Assembly (NCBI GenBank): GCA_020284085.1
Contig: JACEVL010000408.1
Span: forward strand, 417,001 to 481,000
DNA length: 64,000 bases
Direction: 5' to 3'
Origin: Aporrectodea caliginosa
Lineage: Eukaryota > Annelida > Clitellata > Crassiclitellata > Lumbricidae
This document shows, one piece after another, positions 11,637-22,826 of the stretch. Both the position numbers and the translations under genes were made by a program. Below the pieces are notes generated by a model. That model had not been told where the DNA came from. It worked only from the letters and a program-made list of their open reading frames with translations, and ran no database searches. The number at the start of each line of letters is the position of its first letter. Within the stretch, counting starts at the first letter, position 1.

Positions 11637-14600
11637 TGTATGTATGAATGTATGTATGTATGTATGAATGCATTCATGCATGAACACTTAAAGCACATTT
11701 AAGTATCTCACAACGGTCATGCGCTTATGTTATCTATATCAATACTTTAAAGACCTATGAACCTAGGAGTGATGTAGGTTATGTTTACCATGTCATTGTA
11801 GAGACTGGTCACCTCGGGTCGTCGAAGGGCGTAAATACTCCAACTGTTATCAGATGACCTGGTAAAAAGATTTATTATCAGTTAAAATTACATGACAATG
11901 ACCCTGACCAGACACTGGCACATGGTAACGACATGTCCTTTACAAGTCCCAGATTTAAATTAGAAATGTCCCAAGTCCCAACTGGATCAAACCAGAAAAT
12001 ATATGGAACCCTATCTCCTACCCTTTATACCTGTTGCGACTGCATACAGGCTGCCCTGACTATGTTGAAGACAGGCAAACAGATAGCTGATGAGTTGAGT
12101 CATTAACAATGTGAATTTTTTTATCTTGTTGGCACTTATGATTTTTCATATTCTCCTTTTGGTGTGCCCCTCAACATCATAGCAAAATAAGATGCTATCC
12201 ACCTTCCCCTAAAATAATGCCTTTAATTAAAATCAGGATATACCTGCCCCTTATCCATGATTAGTTTCTGTAAACAATTCTATGTGTTCTACAATATTGC
12301 TAACATGCACTCTACTCACTCCATGTTCTTATGCGACACTTAAAGCATGCACAGTATAAACATGCATTATGGCCATACTTTTGTTTTGAGATTAACAACA
12401 AATAATCACTAATTACCATACTTGTTTGAAATGTCTAGGTAATATATATATTTCCTGGAGTAATTTCATAAATACGACATACAATACGCGTCAACTTCAT
12501 CAGCAATAATAACATTAAACCTGAGACATTCTATCCAAGTATTTAAAATAATTGACTGAAGACGTTTTGCTTACTTAGAGGTGGAGGCAGACTTTGATAA
12601 GATCGTAACATAGTCTCCCATCTGACACATTGCTGTTAGGCCAAAGAACGTGTGATACCCAATCAGACATGGTTCTTCGCTTATAAATGGAAGGGTTTGC
12701 TGTAAGACCAACAAAAGACATTTGTAATGAGCATAGACCCTAAATGTCAGCTACAATGAGCACAAAGAAACCAAGTATTCAATAATAAATATTATTTAAT
12801 TGTGAACTTTGCAAGCAACAATAGGACATTATCAACCACTGAACAATGTAATTACTAGGGTGTGGCCCATTGGCATTTTTTTGACAATTTCAGAATCCGG
12901 ATATTACCAGGATAGTTGGCCTGCTTTTTGCCGAATCCGGATTAGATCCGAGTAATCAGCAATATTTATTTTTATTTGGTTCTAGGCACTGTTTGTTATT
13001 CCGTGATCACAGAAACAAAAAAAAGAAAATCTTGTAAGTTCTCGCAAGATGTAATTCAGCGAATTTTACACGGACTTTCAATGATAAAGATTAAAGATTA
13101 GCCTACTGCAGGAAGTCGCCAAAACAGGTTTCTCTTCTCGCATTAATGAAAGAAAACTATTACTTCTTTTGCAATTTGGACCAGTAGTTCTGGGATGCCC
13201 CAAATCCAATTAATCAGTCTAGGGCCAAAATCCGGTTCAAACCGATTTTGGGATCAAGATTTGGCCACAACCTAGTTACCTCACAGTTAATTCCGCTACG
13301 AACACTTAGTCCAGGAACCTTGAACATGTCAACTCTGTACGAGTTGAGCCCTGCCCATCTTTGGGAACCAGCTTGAGAGGACTCTTATAATTGTCTGATT
13401 ATTGTTGGGTCACTGATGAAATATTTGCCCTTAATGACCTAAACATCATTTAAGCTAGCTGATGCAGCACTTTGTTTGTCATAAAAGGCACAATAGGAAG
13501 TGTCTAGATAACTAACTAACTAATTACACATTATCACACATTTATTAGGATTGGCATGGGCTTCCATTGTTTAGATTAGATGCTTTGGAAAGTTGATGTA
13601 CTGGATTTATAATTTGAAAATTTGTCCAGATATAGGTACCTGCATTGCATTGGCAGTTTCTTCGAGGTCAAAGATAATTCGGGTCAGACATCGTGATGTG
13701 TAGACGTCGAGACGCGATGAAGACAATGCAAACAAATGATTCTCTGTCAACCGCACCTTAAACAAGAGACAACAGCCTCTAACATCACAAATTTTACGGT
13801 CACAATGATCAATTTTTCATGTTTAGAATTTATAAGAATAATAATTGCTACTAGTTATTAACATTTTCTTCATGAGAATTAGCAAGAACAACTTGATTGT
13901 TTTAGGTGGTTTGAATTATCCAGATTCTGAGTCTGCCCTTTGCATCCAGTTACTATAGTTTACAGTATTCGTAAGATGTATCTTTCCTGACTTGGGACCA
14001 ATAAAGGAGGTGATGATGGTGACGATTCTGATAATGATGATGATGAATTCTTAAATGTATTATACTTGTGCAAAAAGTAGCAGATTGATTCCATTTTTGA
14101 ACTATTTGAAAAACTAACCAAAGAATATTAAAAAACTTTGATTAGAAGTCCACCTTAAAAGAGTAATCTTTCTCCCACTTGAAGTCTGCAAGTGTGCCTC
14201 TGACACTTTGATACACAACTGTGGTGATTCATTCTACAAAGCACACATATTTATGTGTCGTTTTTGCCGACAACTTGATCCTTCTCCCAAAACAAATCCA
14301 AGCATGACTCATAAATATTTCCCTAGATCAGAAACCAAGTAGGGTTCCTAAAAACATGATTTCTGTAATGGAATATTGATTGTACCTGGGTTGTTTCTAT
14401 GGCATATGGAAAAGAAGAGATCAGGCGACAGTCGTAAAGTAAGCTGTAAACGAAGGCATAGTTTGGTGTTCCTATGACACCAAACAGGCCAACCAACTTT
14501 TTTCGTTTGCCAGACAGAAATATGTTATTGCAAATGACGTTTGAAGAATCATCATCTGAAAATACAGGCACTAAATGTTTTACAATTTTTACTTTCCTAA

Positions 14601-17600
14601 TAACTTAGTTTACACAAATAGTGTAAAGTTCAGTACTACCTGTACAATCGTAATTATAAACTTTGTAATACTATCACAGTGAAGATAATAAGAAAGAAGT
14701 TGTTGATTTCTGTCTAGCTGCAATATCTATGACTGAATTGATGCTTCAGTTTCTGTTGGTCTTAGAATCAAATTTGTAAATCTGTAATGTAGTCATATAA
14801 ACCCAATATATTCAAATCAACCCTCTATTACAGCTCTGACTGTCTCTCTGTCAATCTGTTTCTCTTTGTCCATCTGTGCTTTGCTATCCATCTATCTTTT
14901 TCAGCCATAAATCAACTGTAGTTGAATGCCCGACTGTCTTCACAGTTCGGTCTCTGACTCAACGCAGCGCTCGTGAATAGGCTGGTGCCCTGCACTTGGC
15001 TTTCGAATGGCGCTTTAGAAGTGTGGAGATTATGATTACAATTACGATACTGTTATTCTATACTATTAATGCAACTTGGTCCAAAAACTCGGAACATGAT
15101 GCAATCTGTCCACTTTGGAGATGTGTGCGAATGATTCTGCCAGTGTGACTCATAAAATTTTCCTGTCTGCCTTTAATACTGACAAAATTTCTGTTCTTAA
15201 TGACATCAGCATCATTTAGGCCAGTGCAGAAAGTTCCTCTGGTTCGGTTTTCCAGGAAGGGCTCTACGTCAATTTCTAACTGCAATTACATAACAATAGT
15301 AACAATGGACCTTGATAAGTAAGGTCACATGCAAACTATACCTCCATCTAGGTAGACAGGCAGAAGCTGAATGGAATGAATTTGCGGAGAACAATAATCC
15401 AGCTTCTTGAAGAGAAGTGTCGTGACTCCTTTGTTTAGAACGCCACTGCGACCATTGTCATTTTTGTTGGTTCCTTTTTATTTGCAACAGACAAAATTAA
15501 GACATAAGCATAAATTTAGGGCGTTTTCATTGTAAAATCCACACGCCTTAATTAACATCTAAGTATCAACAATTGAAACTGTGCACTGAATAGCCACAAG
15601 AAACTCGTCACGGGCACTCCCAATTGCATTCAGAATAGAAGTCACAAAACTTCCTGAAAATGAAGTAGATTTAAAAGGGTCATCATGTCCTGTTCAAGTT
15701 CCTTGAAGCCTAAGTCAGAATCACACCACAGACTTCCATTAATGTGACAGCTGTAAATGTAAACATCCTAAATATCTCTCAGCAACACTCAAAAGCTGCA
15801 TCAGATGGTGCAGCTAATACACTGGCACTATACCAAATCAAGTCTATGAGGGCCATGTTGCTTACTCAGCTTGGTGCCAAGTCAGAATCTAGGGGGGGGG
15901 GGTCAAGCCATAGAGGCAGTAAATGTGGTGTTATGGTGGAAATCAGCTCAGTAGAGAGTTTGAATGTCTCGCTTCTCTGCACATAATAAAATTATTATGG
16001 TTAAGCACAATTCTTTTGCACTGAAGAGATGAGAACCAAACTTGAACCAAAGACCAAGAATCCACAACATATTGGTTAACTTGCAAAATGTGGAAACAGT
16101 TCAGGTGGAATTAGCGGTACAATATGACATGGTAATTTTGTTAAACTGAATTAAGTGTTTTTCAGTTGAATGAGTCTCAGACATATCTATAGAAGAAGCC
16201 CCTTAAGCCCATTCAGCCACTTCTGAGGCAGCCATGGGAATGAAGTGTTAGCAACTTCATCTTCTTAGCTTCGGCATATGAGGGCAGGTGGCCATTCCTC
16301 TCCCTTGCCATCTCAACTTCCCACTAACAGTGTATGGTCAGTGTATTTATTATAGCTGAGTTGGCTACACAAATAACTGATAGACAAAATGATCATAACA
16401 ACAGATCCTGATGCTCACCTTCATATTCAACATTGACAGCACACGTTGGCAAATCACCCGACACTGGTCCAAGGAGTTCTACACCTCCACCGATCGTCTC
16501 TTTCAGTTTAGACTCTCGCCTACGTGAGGGCGGGGGTGGTGGGGGAAATGGGGGCGAGTTGCTACGGCAACTGGCCACAGGAGTCTGCCGTACAACAAGG
16601 TGCCGCTTTGATTCATTCAAATTGGAGTTTCTCTCTGTAGCAAATGCTACCTTACTCACTACTTCTTCCTTCCTGCAATCACTATCGGCTAATTGTTCGT
16701 CACTTTTCACAGTAACGTCTGCTTTTTGACAATGTTTGCATATGCTGCCATTTTTATGTCCATTTTTAACAGAGCATTTCGCACATTTGTGTGAAATCAC
16801 TTCTTCGATGAGTTCTGCTGTTTGGAAAGATTTTGCTTTTTCGTTAGATGAACACAACCTTACAGCCTCATGTTCAAAGAACGAACGAACAGTAACAGGG
16901 CCATCCATGTGACTCGGACACCCAATCTCAGATTTTGCAGACGTCTCAAAGTTCAGCTGAACAATCTGGCATTCCATTCCTGAACTGCACATGATGAATT
17001 CCTCACACAACTCGATCCTTCTCACCTTGAACCCAAACTCCAGCTCCAGTATACAGCGGACGTCCCGTGACACGTCATCGATCCTGTCACATGCGTAGAC
17101 AAGAACTGTGTCCTTTATGCCAACAGCGATGTTTTTGCCATATGTTGCGATACAAGTTGCAGGCCTCTTTAGAGGAACTTCGATCACAACCAGCTGGTCC
17201 GCATTGATCACAGGACCTGTATGGCGTGCTTTTGCCCTTGTCACCTGACCAGCTATCCTCACTTTCATTGGATGACCACTGGAAATGGCAGCCAGGTTTG
17301 TGTAAACTCTGAGAGACAAGTGGCACTGAAGCTTTGCACTGCTGGACTTAACGAAATCCTCTTCAATTGTTGCAACAAATTCACCTGAAACAGGAAATCA
17401 ACATTATGAAAAGCAATATGTGCTGGTTATGAATACCATAGTTTAGAATGCACTCCTGTTCAATGCTCTACAATAACATTCACATTTCAGTGTGACAGTG
17501 CGTGTGTTGTAAATTTAATTAATAAATAATAATAAAATAATAATAATAGTAATAACAATAATATTAATCTATTCTAAATTGAAATCCAAACTTGTCAGGC

Positions 17601-17749
17601 AGGGTAATTGTTTGCATGGTTTAAACATACTCTTTCCTCTACAAGCCATCACCTTAAGCAAAATGAAGGCAATAGTGCACAAACTGCATTGTATATTGTT
17701 TCACACACATACATACATACATACATACATACATACATACATACATACA

Positions 17750-17785
<36 letters not shown>

Positions 17786-20267
17786 TATATATATGTATAT
17801 ACTGGTATATATATAACACTTTATTGACAAGCAAGTTGTGACACCACGACCTGGAACATCACCTGAAACGAATAAACCTAGAAATATATTGTTTCTGGGG
17901 TCAAGAGGATTACTTAGACGACATGAGGCAATGTAAGAAGAGGCGCTCAGACTGGGTGCTTATGTAGGACTCTAGGTATATAGTTCCTGTGTCCTTAACC
18001 GGTAACATGAAGTCATGCGGTCAGGGTGTAAACTATGGCATTATATAGGCAAATGATTTGTATACTACAGAACTGGTACTCTAGTAGTTTCGGGGTTAAG
18101 TATTGGAGTGACTGTTGTGTTATGTTGATGCTGTGCACACACGGTCACAATGAAATGCGAATCTTATTGAAGAGAATTGAACAGGAATGCATTCTAAACT
18201 ATGGCCAATTAATAATCATTCATTCATTCTCAGAATGAATGAATGAAGGTACGTCTTTTTGTCTGGTTCTTATTTAAATTCAATTTTTAAGGTGTTCTTT
18301 ACAGAATGTTAAACAAGAGGTGAATGACGTTCATTTCTTCACTGGACAGGCTTTGAATCAAGGAATTTGTAATGATGTGGATAGTAAATGAAGTATGCAC
18401 ATGTAAAATGCAGAAATCAGGACCAAATCAATTAACTCTTTTAAAGTTGTAACAGGCCATGGATGACTAAGCATATAATCCTTGTACCTACGAACCTACA
18501 AACAGTAATGCCTTCTGGAGTGTCTTGCATGATAGTTGTAGGACCAAGTTCAGAAACAACCCTAATGGGGCCATAAGGCCACCAGGTCACAAGTAACACA
18601 ACAGATAAGAGGGCAATCTTGAAAACATCTCCAATTGCCAGAGCTGTGGTCGAAACTTTAGCCCAGTAAAATTTGGACAATAAAAATTTGTTAAATTCAA
18701 ATGTCACTTGCTAATTAAGTAGTTAATTTCATGTAACAACATGGGATAATACAAGTAAATATCACCACCTAACGAAAACTTCAAACAGTCAAAACAACAA
18801 TACATGTATCCAGGGAAGGTAAGGCTTGGTAGTCATACATGCTTCAGCAGTAAGTTTTCAAAGTGCCACACAGCTTGTCAAGAAACTGCACATTTTACCT
18901 AATGCAATATGGTCTAAATCTAGAATACAAAAGTGATACATCCAGCCATTTATTAATTTCTCTAAAAATTTTTTTTAGTCTGCCTGAATTCTGACCCATT
19001 TTTTATATAGAAATTCATGACTTCAGCTGATTATTTTACCAGTTACATGTATATTGGGAAACATTGACAATAATGACAAAAATAACAAGAGTAGGACCTA
19101 AGTTTAAGTGAAATTCTTAAAATAGTACAGTACATCCACAGGAACCATTCTTCAAACACAAGAAGGCGACCAGTAACAGCCAAACTCAGCCAACAGCACC
19201 AAAGGTTGGCCTTCCTGTCCAGCCACCCCCCCCCACATCCACAGTTCAACTGACAACTGGGTCTGGTTCTGTGAATACATCTTTTTGTAATGTTTTCTTT
19301 CAACATCAGCTGACTAACAGTTACTGTCAGTCCAGTCCGACTTAGTTCATCTCACTTTGGAATCCCTGGGTCCTAGATAGCGAACTTCAGTAACGTCTAT
19401 TAACCGCTAAACAGACTTCAGTGCTTTGTCATGATTTACTGCAGAGTTTACATGTAAAGGTCACTTTTGGCGCATAGCAAACAAATTCTAATCTCTGCAG
19501 ATGCTGGCTAAGTAGTTACAATTCAGCCTGTCACCACTAAGTTTGAAGTTCAAAACCCTGTTAAAAACCAGTAATATGCAGTGTCTTGTCAAAAACGTGG
19601 CAGTTGACTGTAAAGAACAATATTCTGGTTGATCAACTGCAGTTCGGAGAAAACATTCAACTGTATTGTAATGTATTTGAAAATACTGATCACTGCCAAC
19701 ATGTATTAGTTTGGAGAAAACATTCAATTGTATTGTATTGTATAGTATCTCAAAACTTGAAAAGCGCCTCTTATTCAGAGGCGCTCTCAGTGTGGGGCCC
19801 CAAGGGAATAGGAAAGCCTATAATGCAGTGAACAGGAATGGAATATCTTAGAACGGATAGAAAGTGGGAGGTCATTCCAAGAAGAACACCCTGAAGTGTG
19901 TATATGACCAGCGCTGCCACATTTACCAGTGTGTTTCTATATCTACATTGCAGGCTCTTTCGACAAACTGGACAAACTTTCTTTAATAAAATTACCAATG
20001 TAGGCCCTAGCATTCTGCTCCAATTCAATTCAAGACTGAAAATGCCAAAATACCTTCATGACTGTAAGCCATCTGTAGAATTCGACCAATGGCAGCAAAT
20101 CGTCGTACTTTGCGGCATCCATCTTTGTCTGTACAAAACTCTTCAATGTAGTAACTGTCACCAGCGACAAACAGCCTGTCACCATCCGAACAAATCACGG
20201 TTGGTTCACTGGTTGCTGAGACAACACTCTGCGACACAAAGCGCAGGCAACGAAACACACGAACCAT
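8632..20267 (-). CDS. HPS3: HPS3 orthologue (BLOC-2 subunit), N-terminal and middle part
   Basis: HPS3 is a subunit of BLOC-2, the cytosolic complex that directs cargo to lysosome-related organelles such as melanosomes. Eleven minus-strand exons join in phase: 20267-20054, 17384-16419, 15473-15342, 14555-14386, 13756-13640, 12699-12575, 11858-11789, 11027-10816, 10416-10320, 9701-9618 and 8695-8632, about 750 codons. Conserved stretches follow the human order: an N-terminal beta-propeller-like region (ILQMAYSHEGEFVATIEED), QLVVIEVPLKRPATC, IHSIQLLPVYLDG, VYSLLYDCRL, GLTAMCQMGDYVTILSKS, VPYYLMAGYSLMDIARSF and EALVWYAKKL. Exon 2 holds a lineage-specific insert with two CxxC pairs and a proline run. 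Vertebrate HPS3 continues some 300 residues beyond the last exon found. That part is missing from the window or unrecognisable. The identification rests on remembered family sequence. Confidence 0.88.
8941..9040 (-). mobile_element. LINE 3' tail with (GAAT)n
   Basis: On the minus strand: GGGAGCGCTCCTGAGTAG, then ACCTTGAAAGGGCGCTATAT, AAAT and (GAAT)4. It is almost the same as the 3' end of the LINE at 57440-57525, including the SA(S/P)E-stop codons in the first hairpin arm. Confidence 0.8.
9268..9536 (-). mobile_element. tRNA-derived SINE with (TAA)n tail
   Basis: On the minus strand the head has an A box (TGGCCAATTGGTTAGAGCGC) and a B box (GGTTCGATCCT) in the right order, then the common SINE phrase CCTTGAGCAAGTCCTTCATC. 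It ends with TAATAATAATAA at 9268-9287. The head most resembles a tRNA with a CTTGTAA anticodon loop. It lies in an HPS3 intron. Confidence 0.8.
9618..9701 (-). CDS. HPS3: HPS3 exon 10
   Basis: 84 bp, phase 0. Acceptor AATATTTCAG, donor AATGAG|GTAACC. Encodes CEALVWYAKKLADPLTINDI. Confidence 0.82.
9866..10223. mobile_element. Non-autonomous hAT element, 358 bp
   Basis: Left terminus TGGTGCTTCCCAAAGTGG and right terminus, on the opposite strand, CAGCGCTTTCCAAACTTG. The flanks GGCTAGAG and GGCTTGAG are an 8-bp duplication with one mismatch. GGTCCGCGGACCGG near the left end is typical of hAT relatives. It lies in HPS3 intron 9. Confidence 0.8.
10320..10416 (-). CDS. HPS3: HPS3 exon 9
   Basis: Acceptor TAATTTATAG, donor GCTAAG|GTCAGC. 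Encodes HVAVPYYLMAGYSLMDIARS, closely matching vertebrate [20 protein letters not shown]. Confidence 0.88.
10816..11027 (-). CDS. HPS3: HPS3 exon 8
   Basis: Acceptor GCCTCTATAG, donor GAAAA|GTAAGT, phase 0 to 2. Encodes CLMQEANMLLRSQLYLRHWN and a helical segment. A (CATA)n-type array begins only about 25 bp upstream of the acceptor. Confidence 0.85.
11050..11236. repeat. (TATG)n microsatellite, copy A
   Basis: An imperfect TGTG/TATG leader, then (TA)n, then about 20 TATG units. The leader (TGTATATGTGTATGTATGTG and the following GTATGAGTGTG) recurs in the second array at 11527-11690. Confidence 0.9.
11527..11690. repeat. (TATG)n microsatellite, copy B
   Basis: Same order of irregular leader, (TA)n and TATG units as the array 480 bp away in the same intron. 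Confidence 0.9.
11789..11858 (-). CDS. HPS3: HPS3 exon 7
   Basis: 70 bp. Acceptor TCTTTTTACCAG, donor ACATG|GTAAAC. Encodes SSDNSWSIYALRRPEVTSLY and NDM, like vertebrate GWNLYIVNTISPVQLYKEM. Confidence 0.85.
12575..12699 (-). CDS. HPS3: HPS3 exon 6
   Basis: Acceptor GGTCTTACAG, donor TCTAA|GTAAGC, phase 0 to 2. Encodes CLIGYHTFFGLTAMCQMGDY and VTILSKSAS. Confidence 0.85.
12856..13274. mobile_element. hAT-like element, about 419 bp
   Basis: Termini TAGGGTGTGGCC (left) and, on the opposite strand, TAGGTTGTGGCC (right), with repeated AATCCGGAT-type phrases inside. TTAC borders both ends, but a full 8-bp duplication is not visible. Non-coding, in an HPS3 intron. Confidence 0.65.
13395..13480 (-). 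repeat. Diverged interspersed repeat, copy 1
   Basis: On the minus strand it shares TAAATGATGTTTAGGTCATT and the following AAATTT..CAGTGA pattern with 15100-15250. The family is unknown. Confidence 0.35.
13640..13756 (-). CDS. HPS3: HPS3 exon 5
   Basis: 117 bp, phase 0 at both ends. Acceptor CTTGTTTAAG, donor TGCAG|GTACC. Encodes VRLTENHLFALSSSRLDVYT, like vertebrate [20 protein letters not shown]. Confidence 0.85.
14386..14555 (-). CDS. HPS3: HPS3 exon 4
   Basis: Acceptor GTATTTTCAG, donor CCCAG|GTACAA. Encodes KKLVGLFGVIGTPNYAFVYS and LLYDCRLISSFPYAIETTQ, colinear with the vertebrate LLSLFCFFSLPHVGYLY region. Confidence 0.85.
14940..15052 (+). mobile_element. LINE/SINE 3' tail, SARE-stop variant
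   Basis: AGCGCTCGTGAATAG, a loop, AATGGCGCTTTAGAAG, then GATTATGATTACAATTACGA. The same tail occurs at 62990-63082. The stem is AGCGC...GCGCT. Confidence 0.65.
15100..15285 (-). repeat. Diverged interspersed repeat, copy 2
   Basis: An open frame (FLENRTRGTFCTGLNDADVI) follows an acceptor-like CAG. In the phase needed for HPS3 it stops at once, and exons 3 and 4 join perfectly without it. Similarity to 13395-13480 suggests a repeat. Confidence 0.4.
15342..15473 (-). CDS. HPS3: HPS3 exon 3
   Basis: Encodes TNKNDNGRSGVLNKG and then TTLLFKKLDYCSPQIHSIQL. Phase 2 in and 1 out, and both junctions restore a codon. The donor is GGAG|GTATAG. The last part matches the vertebrate segment KLHSLQLLPIY. 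Confidence 0.8.
15820..15965 (+). repeat. Interspersed repeat, copy 1
   Basis: GGCCATGTTGCTTACTCAGC, GGTGCCAAGTCAGAATC, a G run, GGTCAAG and GGTGGAAATCAG recur in the same order at 26480-26625. Its class is unknown. Confidence 0.5.
16195..16365 (-). mobile_element. SINE body fragment, head missing
   Basis: Shares GGCAGCCATGGGAATGAAGT, GTTAGCAACTTCAT and CCCACTAACAGTGTATG with the tRNA-headed SINE at 40575-40850. The tRNA-like head is absent here, as expected for a 5'-truncated copy. Confidence 0.6.
16419..17384 (-). CDS. HPS3: HPS3 exon 2 (large, with Cys-rich and poly-Pro insert)
   Basis: The acceptor TTTCCTGTTTCAG joins in phase to exon 1 (Gly codon split 1+2), and the donor is GAAG|GTGAGC. 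The first half aligns with vertebrate HPS3. The second half is low-complexity, with CAKC-x11-CKHC and PPFPPPPPPSRRR. Confidence 0.88.
17703..17813. repeat. (ACAT)n/(AT)n microsatellite
   Basis: About 19 ACAT units, then an AT run, in HPS3 intron 1. The open frames across it on both strands are repeat artefacts. Confidence 0.95.
18217..18246. repeat. Short ATTC/GAAT palindrome
   Basis: CATTCATTCATTCTCAGAAT followed by GAATGAATG is a near-perfect inverted repeat of two GAAT microsatellites. It may be the abutting tails of two retroelements. Confidence 0.5.
19715..20000 (-). mobile_element. CR1/L2-like LINE, 3' end
   Basis: The minus-strand frame ends PHTESASE-stop, with AGCGCCTCTGAATAA as the first hairpin arm and GAGGCGCTTTTCAAG as the second, then (ATACA)n. 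The upstream residues are decayed LINE C-terminal sequence. It lies just downstream of HPS3 exon 1, in intron 1. Confidence 0.65.
20054..20267 (-). CDS. HPS3: HPS3 exon 1
   Basis: Starts with ATG (MVRVFRCL) and ends ...YSHE plus one base before the donor GAAG|GTATTT. The start matches the family's usual N-terminal length. Confidence 0.85.
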
Positions 20268-20762
20268 TTCAACGTTGCGTTGTCAGATTAGTCGATTCGA
20301 ACGTAATCCTTGGATTTTATTTAGTCACATGAATGTTCGTTCTTGAAGTCTCCGTGGCTGTGGATTTGGGTCAGCCTAAAACATTTAACCAACAGACAGA
20401 CATGTAATAGTGGACTATTAATCACAAGTTACATAAGCTCCAGGACGTGAAAGGCTAGGGCAAATACGTATGTCGACAACTATTAAGCTGTAACATAAAA
20501 CATAAGCCAAAATGGCAGAGGCTCCAGAGCAGATCTATTACAATGCACAGTATCATCTGCCATTTTAACATGAAAAAGATGCACATCTGATATAATTTGA
20601 ACTAATTAAAATTAATTATCTTATATAAAATTAATTATCTCATATAAATGGTAATATAGTAACTTCCTTCATGGCTTATGTCAGTTGTAATATGACCAAA
20701 TAGGACACTCACTACTGGCAATCTAATTAATAGTCATGATTGTTGTTACATGAAGAGCTGCC
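20268..20762. other. HPS3: Region upstream of the HPS3 start codon
   Basis: Expected to hold the HPS3 5' untranslated region and promoter. No TATA box, CpG cluster or other decisive signal was recognised. Confidence 0.3.
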
Positions 20763-22110
20763 TTGTTCTTATTTATGGCACTCCTTCTCACTTGCTCTGC
20801 CCATTTTCCTTGTATTTTCAATACCTGTGACACTGATTATGGCTGCCTCATTATGTTATTTGCTTTTACTTTGTATACTGTTTATGCTCCTGCTTCTTCC
20901 CAGAGCTTGTTGAGACAGGTTTGTAAATGGATTCATATGCATCCTTATGGTCTGGTCTATTTCTTTAGCTTGGCTGAGGACCATTCACTTTAGTCACATG
21001 GTTCATGGTGCTCATTTTACAATTCAGTCAGCTGTTCTGCTTCTGTGTGACACTAGTGACATTATTTTGGCTGGTGACATAGAAATAAATTCTGACCCTG
21101 TTAGATTTACCACTTCATATCCATGGATACTGCTCAGGCTAGTTTAAGAGACTGATCTTCTTCTCCTAGATACATGTAATTTTCTTTGTGATACATGGCT
21201 TCAAACTATAGAGACACATTGGCTCTCAATAAACCGCTGCCAAACAGCAACATTGTTACAGTTTGTCCATCCTGTAAATTACAAGAAACCTTCCAATGGC
21301 CCCGTTGACCTAACTTTTGACCGATGTCAACTTTGAATAATATAAAATTCTTGAATGGGAACTTATGAATCATGTGCATGCAAACTCACTAATCTCCCAA
21401 TTTCAGTCTGCATATCATTCAACTGGATCCTTACTTCTAGCTGTTCACAATGACATTATGAGCTCTATGGATTAGGGTAAGGTGATAGCATTTGTTCTTC
21501 TTGACTTGTCTGCAACTTTTGATTCCGTAGACTATCCACTTCTTCTGCATCACCTCTAGCACTGGTTTGGAGTTTCAGGCTCTGCACTAAACTGGTTTGC
21601 TACTTATCTTAGTCCAGCACTTATCAGTATTATTTGAATGATAAATATTTGTCCAATGCTTTGTTGACATGTGGTGTTCCACAAGGTTCTGTGATTGGTT
21701 CTCTTTGTTCTAATACACCACACCACTTGGCACACTGCTGGACAATCATTCGCAAGTATAGGCCTAATAATCTAGTAATGGAGCCATCTATTAAATCACC
21801 AATGACATAGCATTGCAGAGATTGGAATTTGTACAGTTGAACTGCCAAAAGGTCAAACAGAAGGATTGATATAATTTCTGTTGCTCATGGGTCGATACAT
21901 AATCTCTAGATGCTAACGACACACAGTCAAGTCACTTGACAGTTTGTCTTGTGACTCGTCTGTGCAGCTGTTGTCCACTGCCCTTGGAGGAGGGTCACAA
22001 CCTTCGACAGTGGTCAATCAACTCCTCTTTAACATATTGAAGACTGAATTGATACCACCGAACATACCAGAGCAACCTTCAGAGATTTTAATGGCTTAAA
22101 TAATGTTCAA
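20763..22110 (+). mobile_element. Degenerate CR1/L2-like LINE
   Basis: Near 21045-21090 the plus frame has ILAGDIEINSDPV, like the GDIELNPGP stretch before the endonuclease in L2/CR1 LINEs. From about 21450 a broken reverse transcriptase follows: FVLLDLSATFDSVDYPLLL, FGVSGSALNWFATYL and CGVPQGSVIGSL. There are stops and frameshifts throughout and no 3' tail. Confidence 0.7.
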
Positions 22111-22138
22111 AACTGGATGACTCACTTTCTAAGCTGGC

Positions 22139-22460
22139 CAGGGTTGTCACAAGGTTAACAAAACATAAATCCATGACTTTCCATGACCTTTTTCCATGAC
22201 TTTTAAGACTTATTTTAGACGAAAAAGGACCTACTATTTAATTGTTTTATTGATGTAATATTTATAGAAATTTAAGAATACGATTACAAATATGTCTATT
22301 AATAATTTTTCCATTTTCCATGACCTAGCTATTTTCCAATTCCATGACTTTCCAGGACTTTTTTCTGGGAAACACCTGTTTTCCCAGGTTTTCCAGGCCT
22401 TAAATTTGTTTAGGTCTAATTCCATAACTTTCCAGGTTTCCAGAATCTGTGGCAACATTT
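22139..22460. mobile_element. Possible hAT-like element with CCATGACTTT repeats
   Basis: The left end, CAGGGTTGTCAC, pairs loosely with GTGGCAACATTT at the right. The interior repeats TTCCATGACTTT. No duplication was found, so the borders are uncertain. Confidence 0.35.
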
Positions 22461-22550
22461 CACTCCCAAACGTATTAATCAAATGGGTCGTTTTGTACTC
22501 AATCGGTCTTTGTGACTTGGTCCACTACTTCAGTAATTTGATCCTGGCCC

Positions 22551-22826
22551 CAGGGACGTCATTTGGAGCGAGGGCCACTGAATTCAGTGATAAAAGCAAC
22601 TATTTATACGTATGTCAGTGCATTTGAAGAAATAATATAGGCCTATCTTTATTTGTCAAATAGGAGTCTAGAACAGCATAAAATCAAACGTAGTAAGAAA
22701 TAAAGAAAATAAAGAAGAAAACATGCTAGATCACTTAACCGCAGTTTACACATGCAGACTAAATACAATACTTAACAAGCTGGTCAGGTTTTGCCCCCTC
22801 TGAACAAAACTGAAATGAAGTCCCTG
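22551..22826. mobile_element. Non-autonomous hAT element, 276 bp
   Basis: Termini CAGGGACGTCATTT and, on the opposite strand, CAGGGACTTCATTT. Both flanks are CCTGGCCC, a perfect 8-bp duplication. It contains one TAGGCCTA motif. Confidence 0.88.

Noticed and set aside
15058..15285. Possible extra HPS3 exon
   Set aside because: Exons 3 and 4 join in phase without it. Its own phase gives an immediate stop, and it resembles a repeat at 13395-13480.
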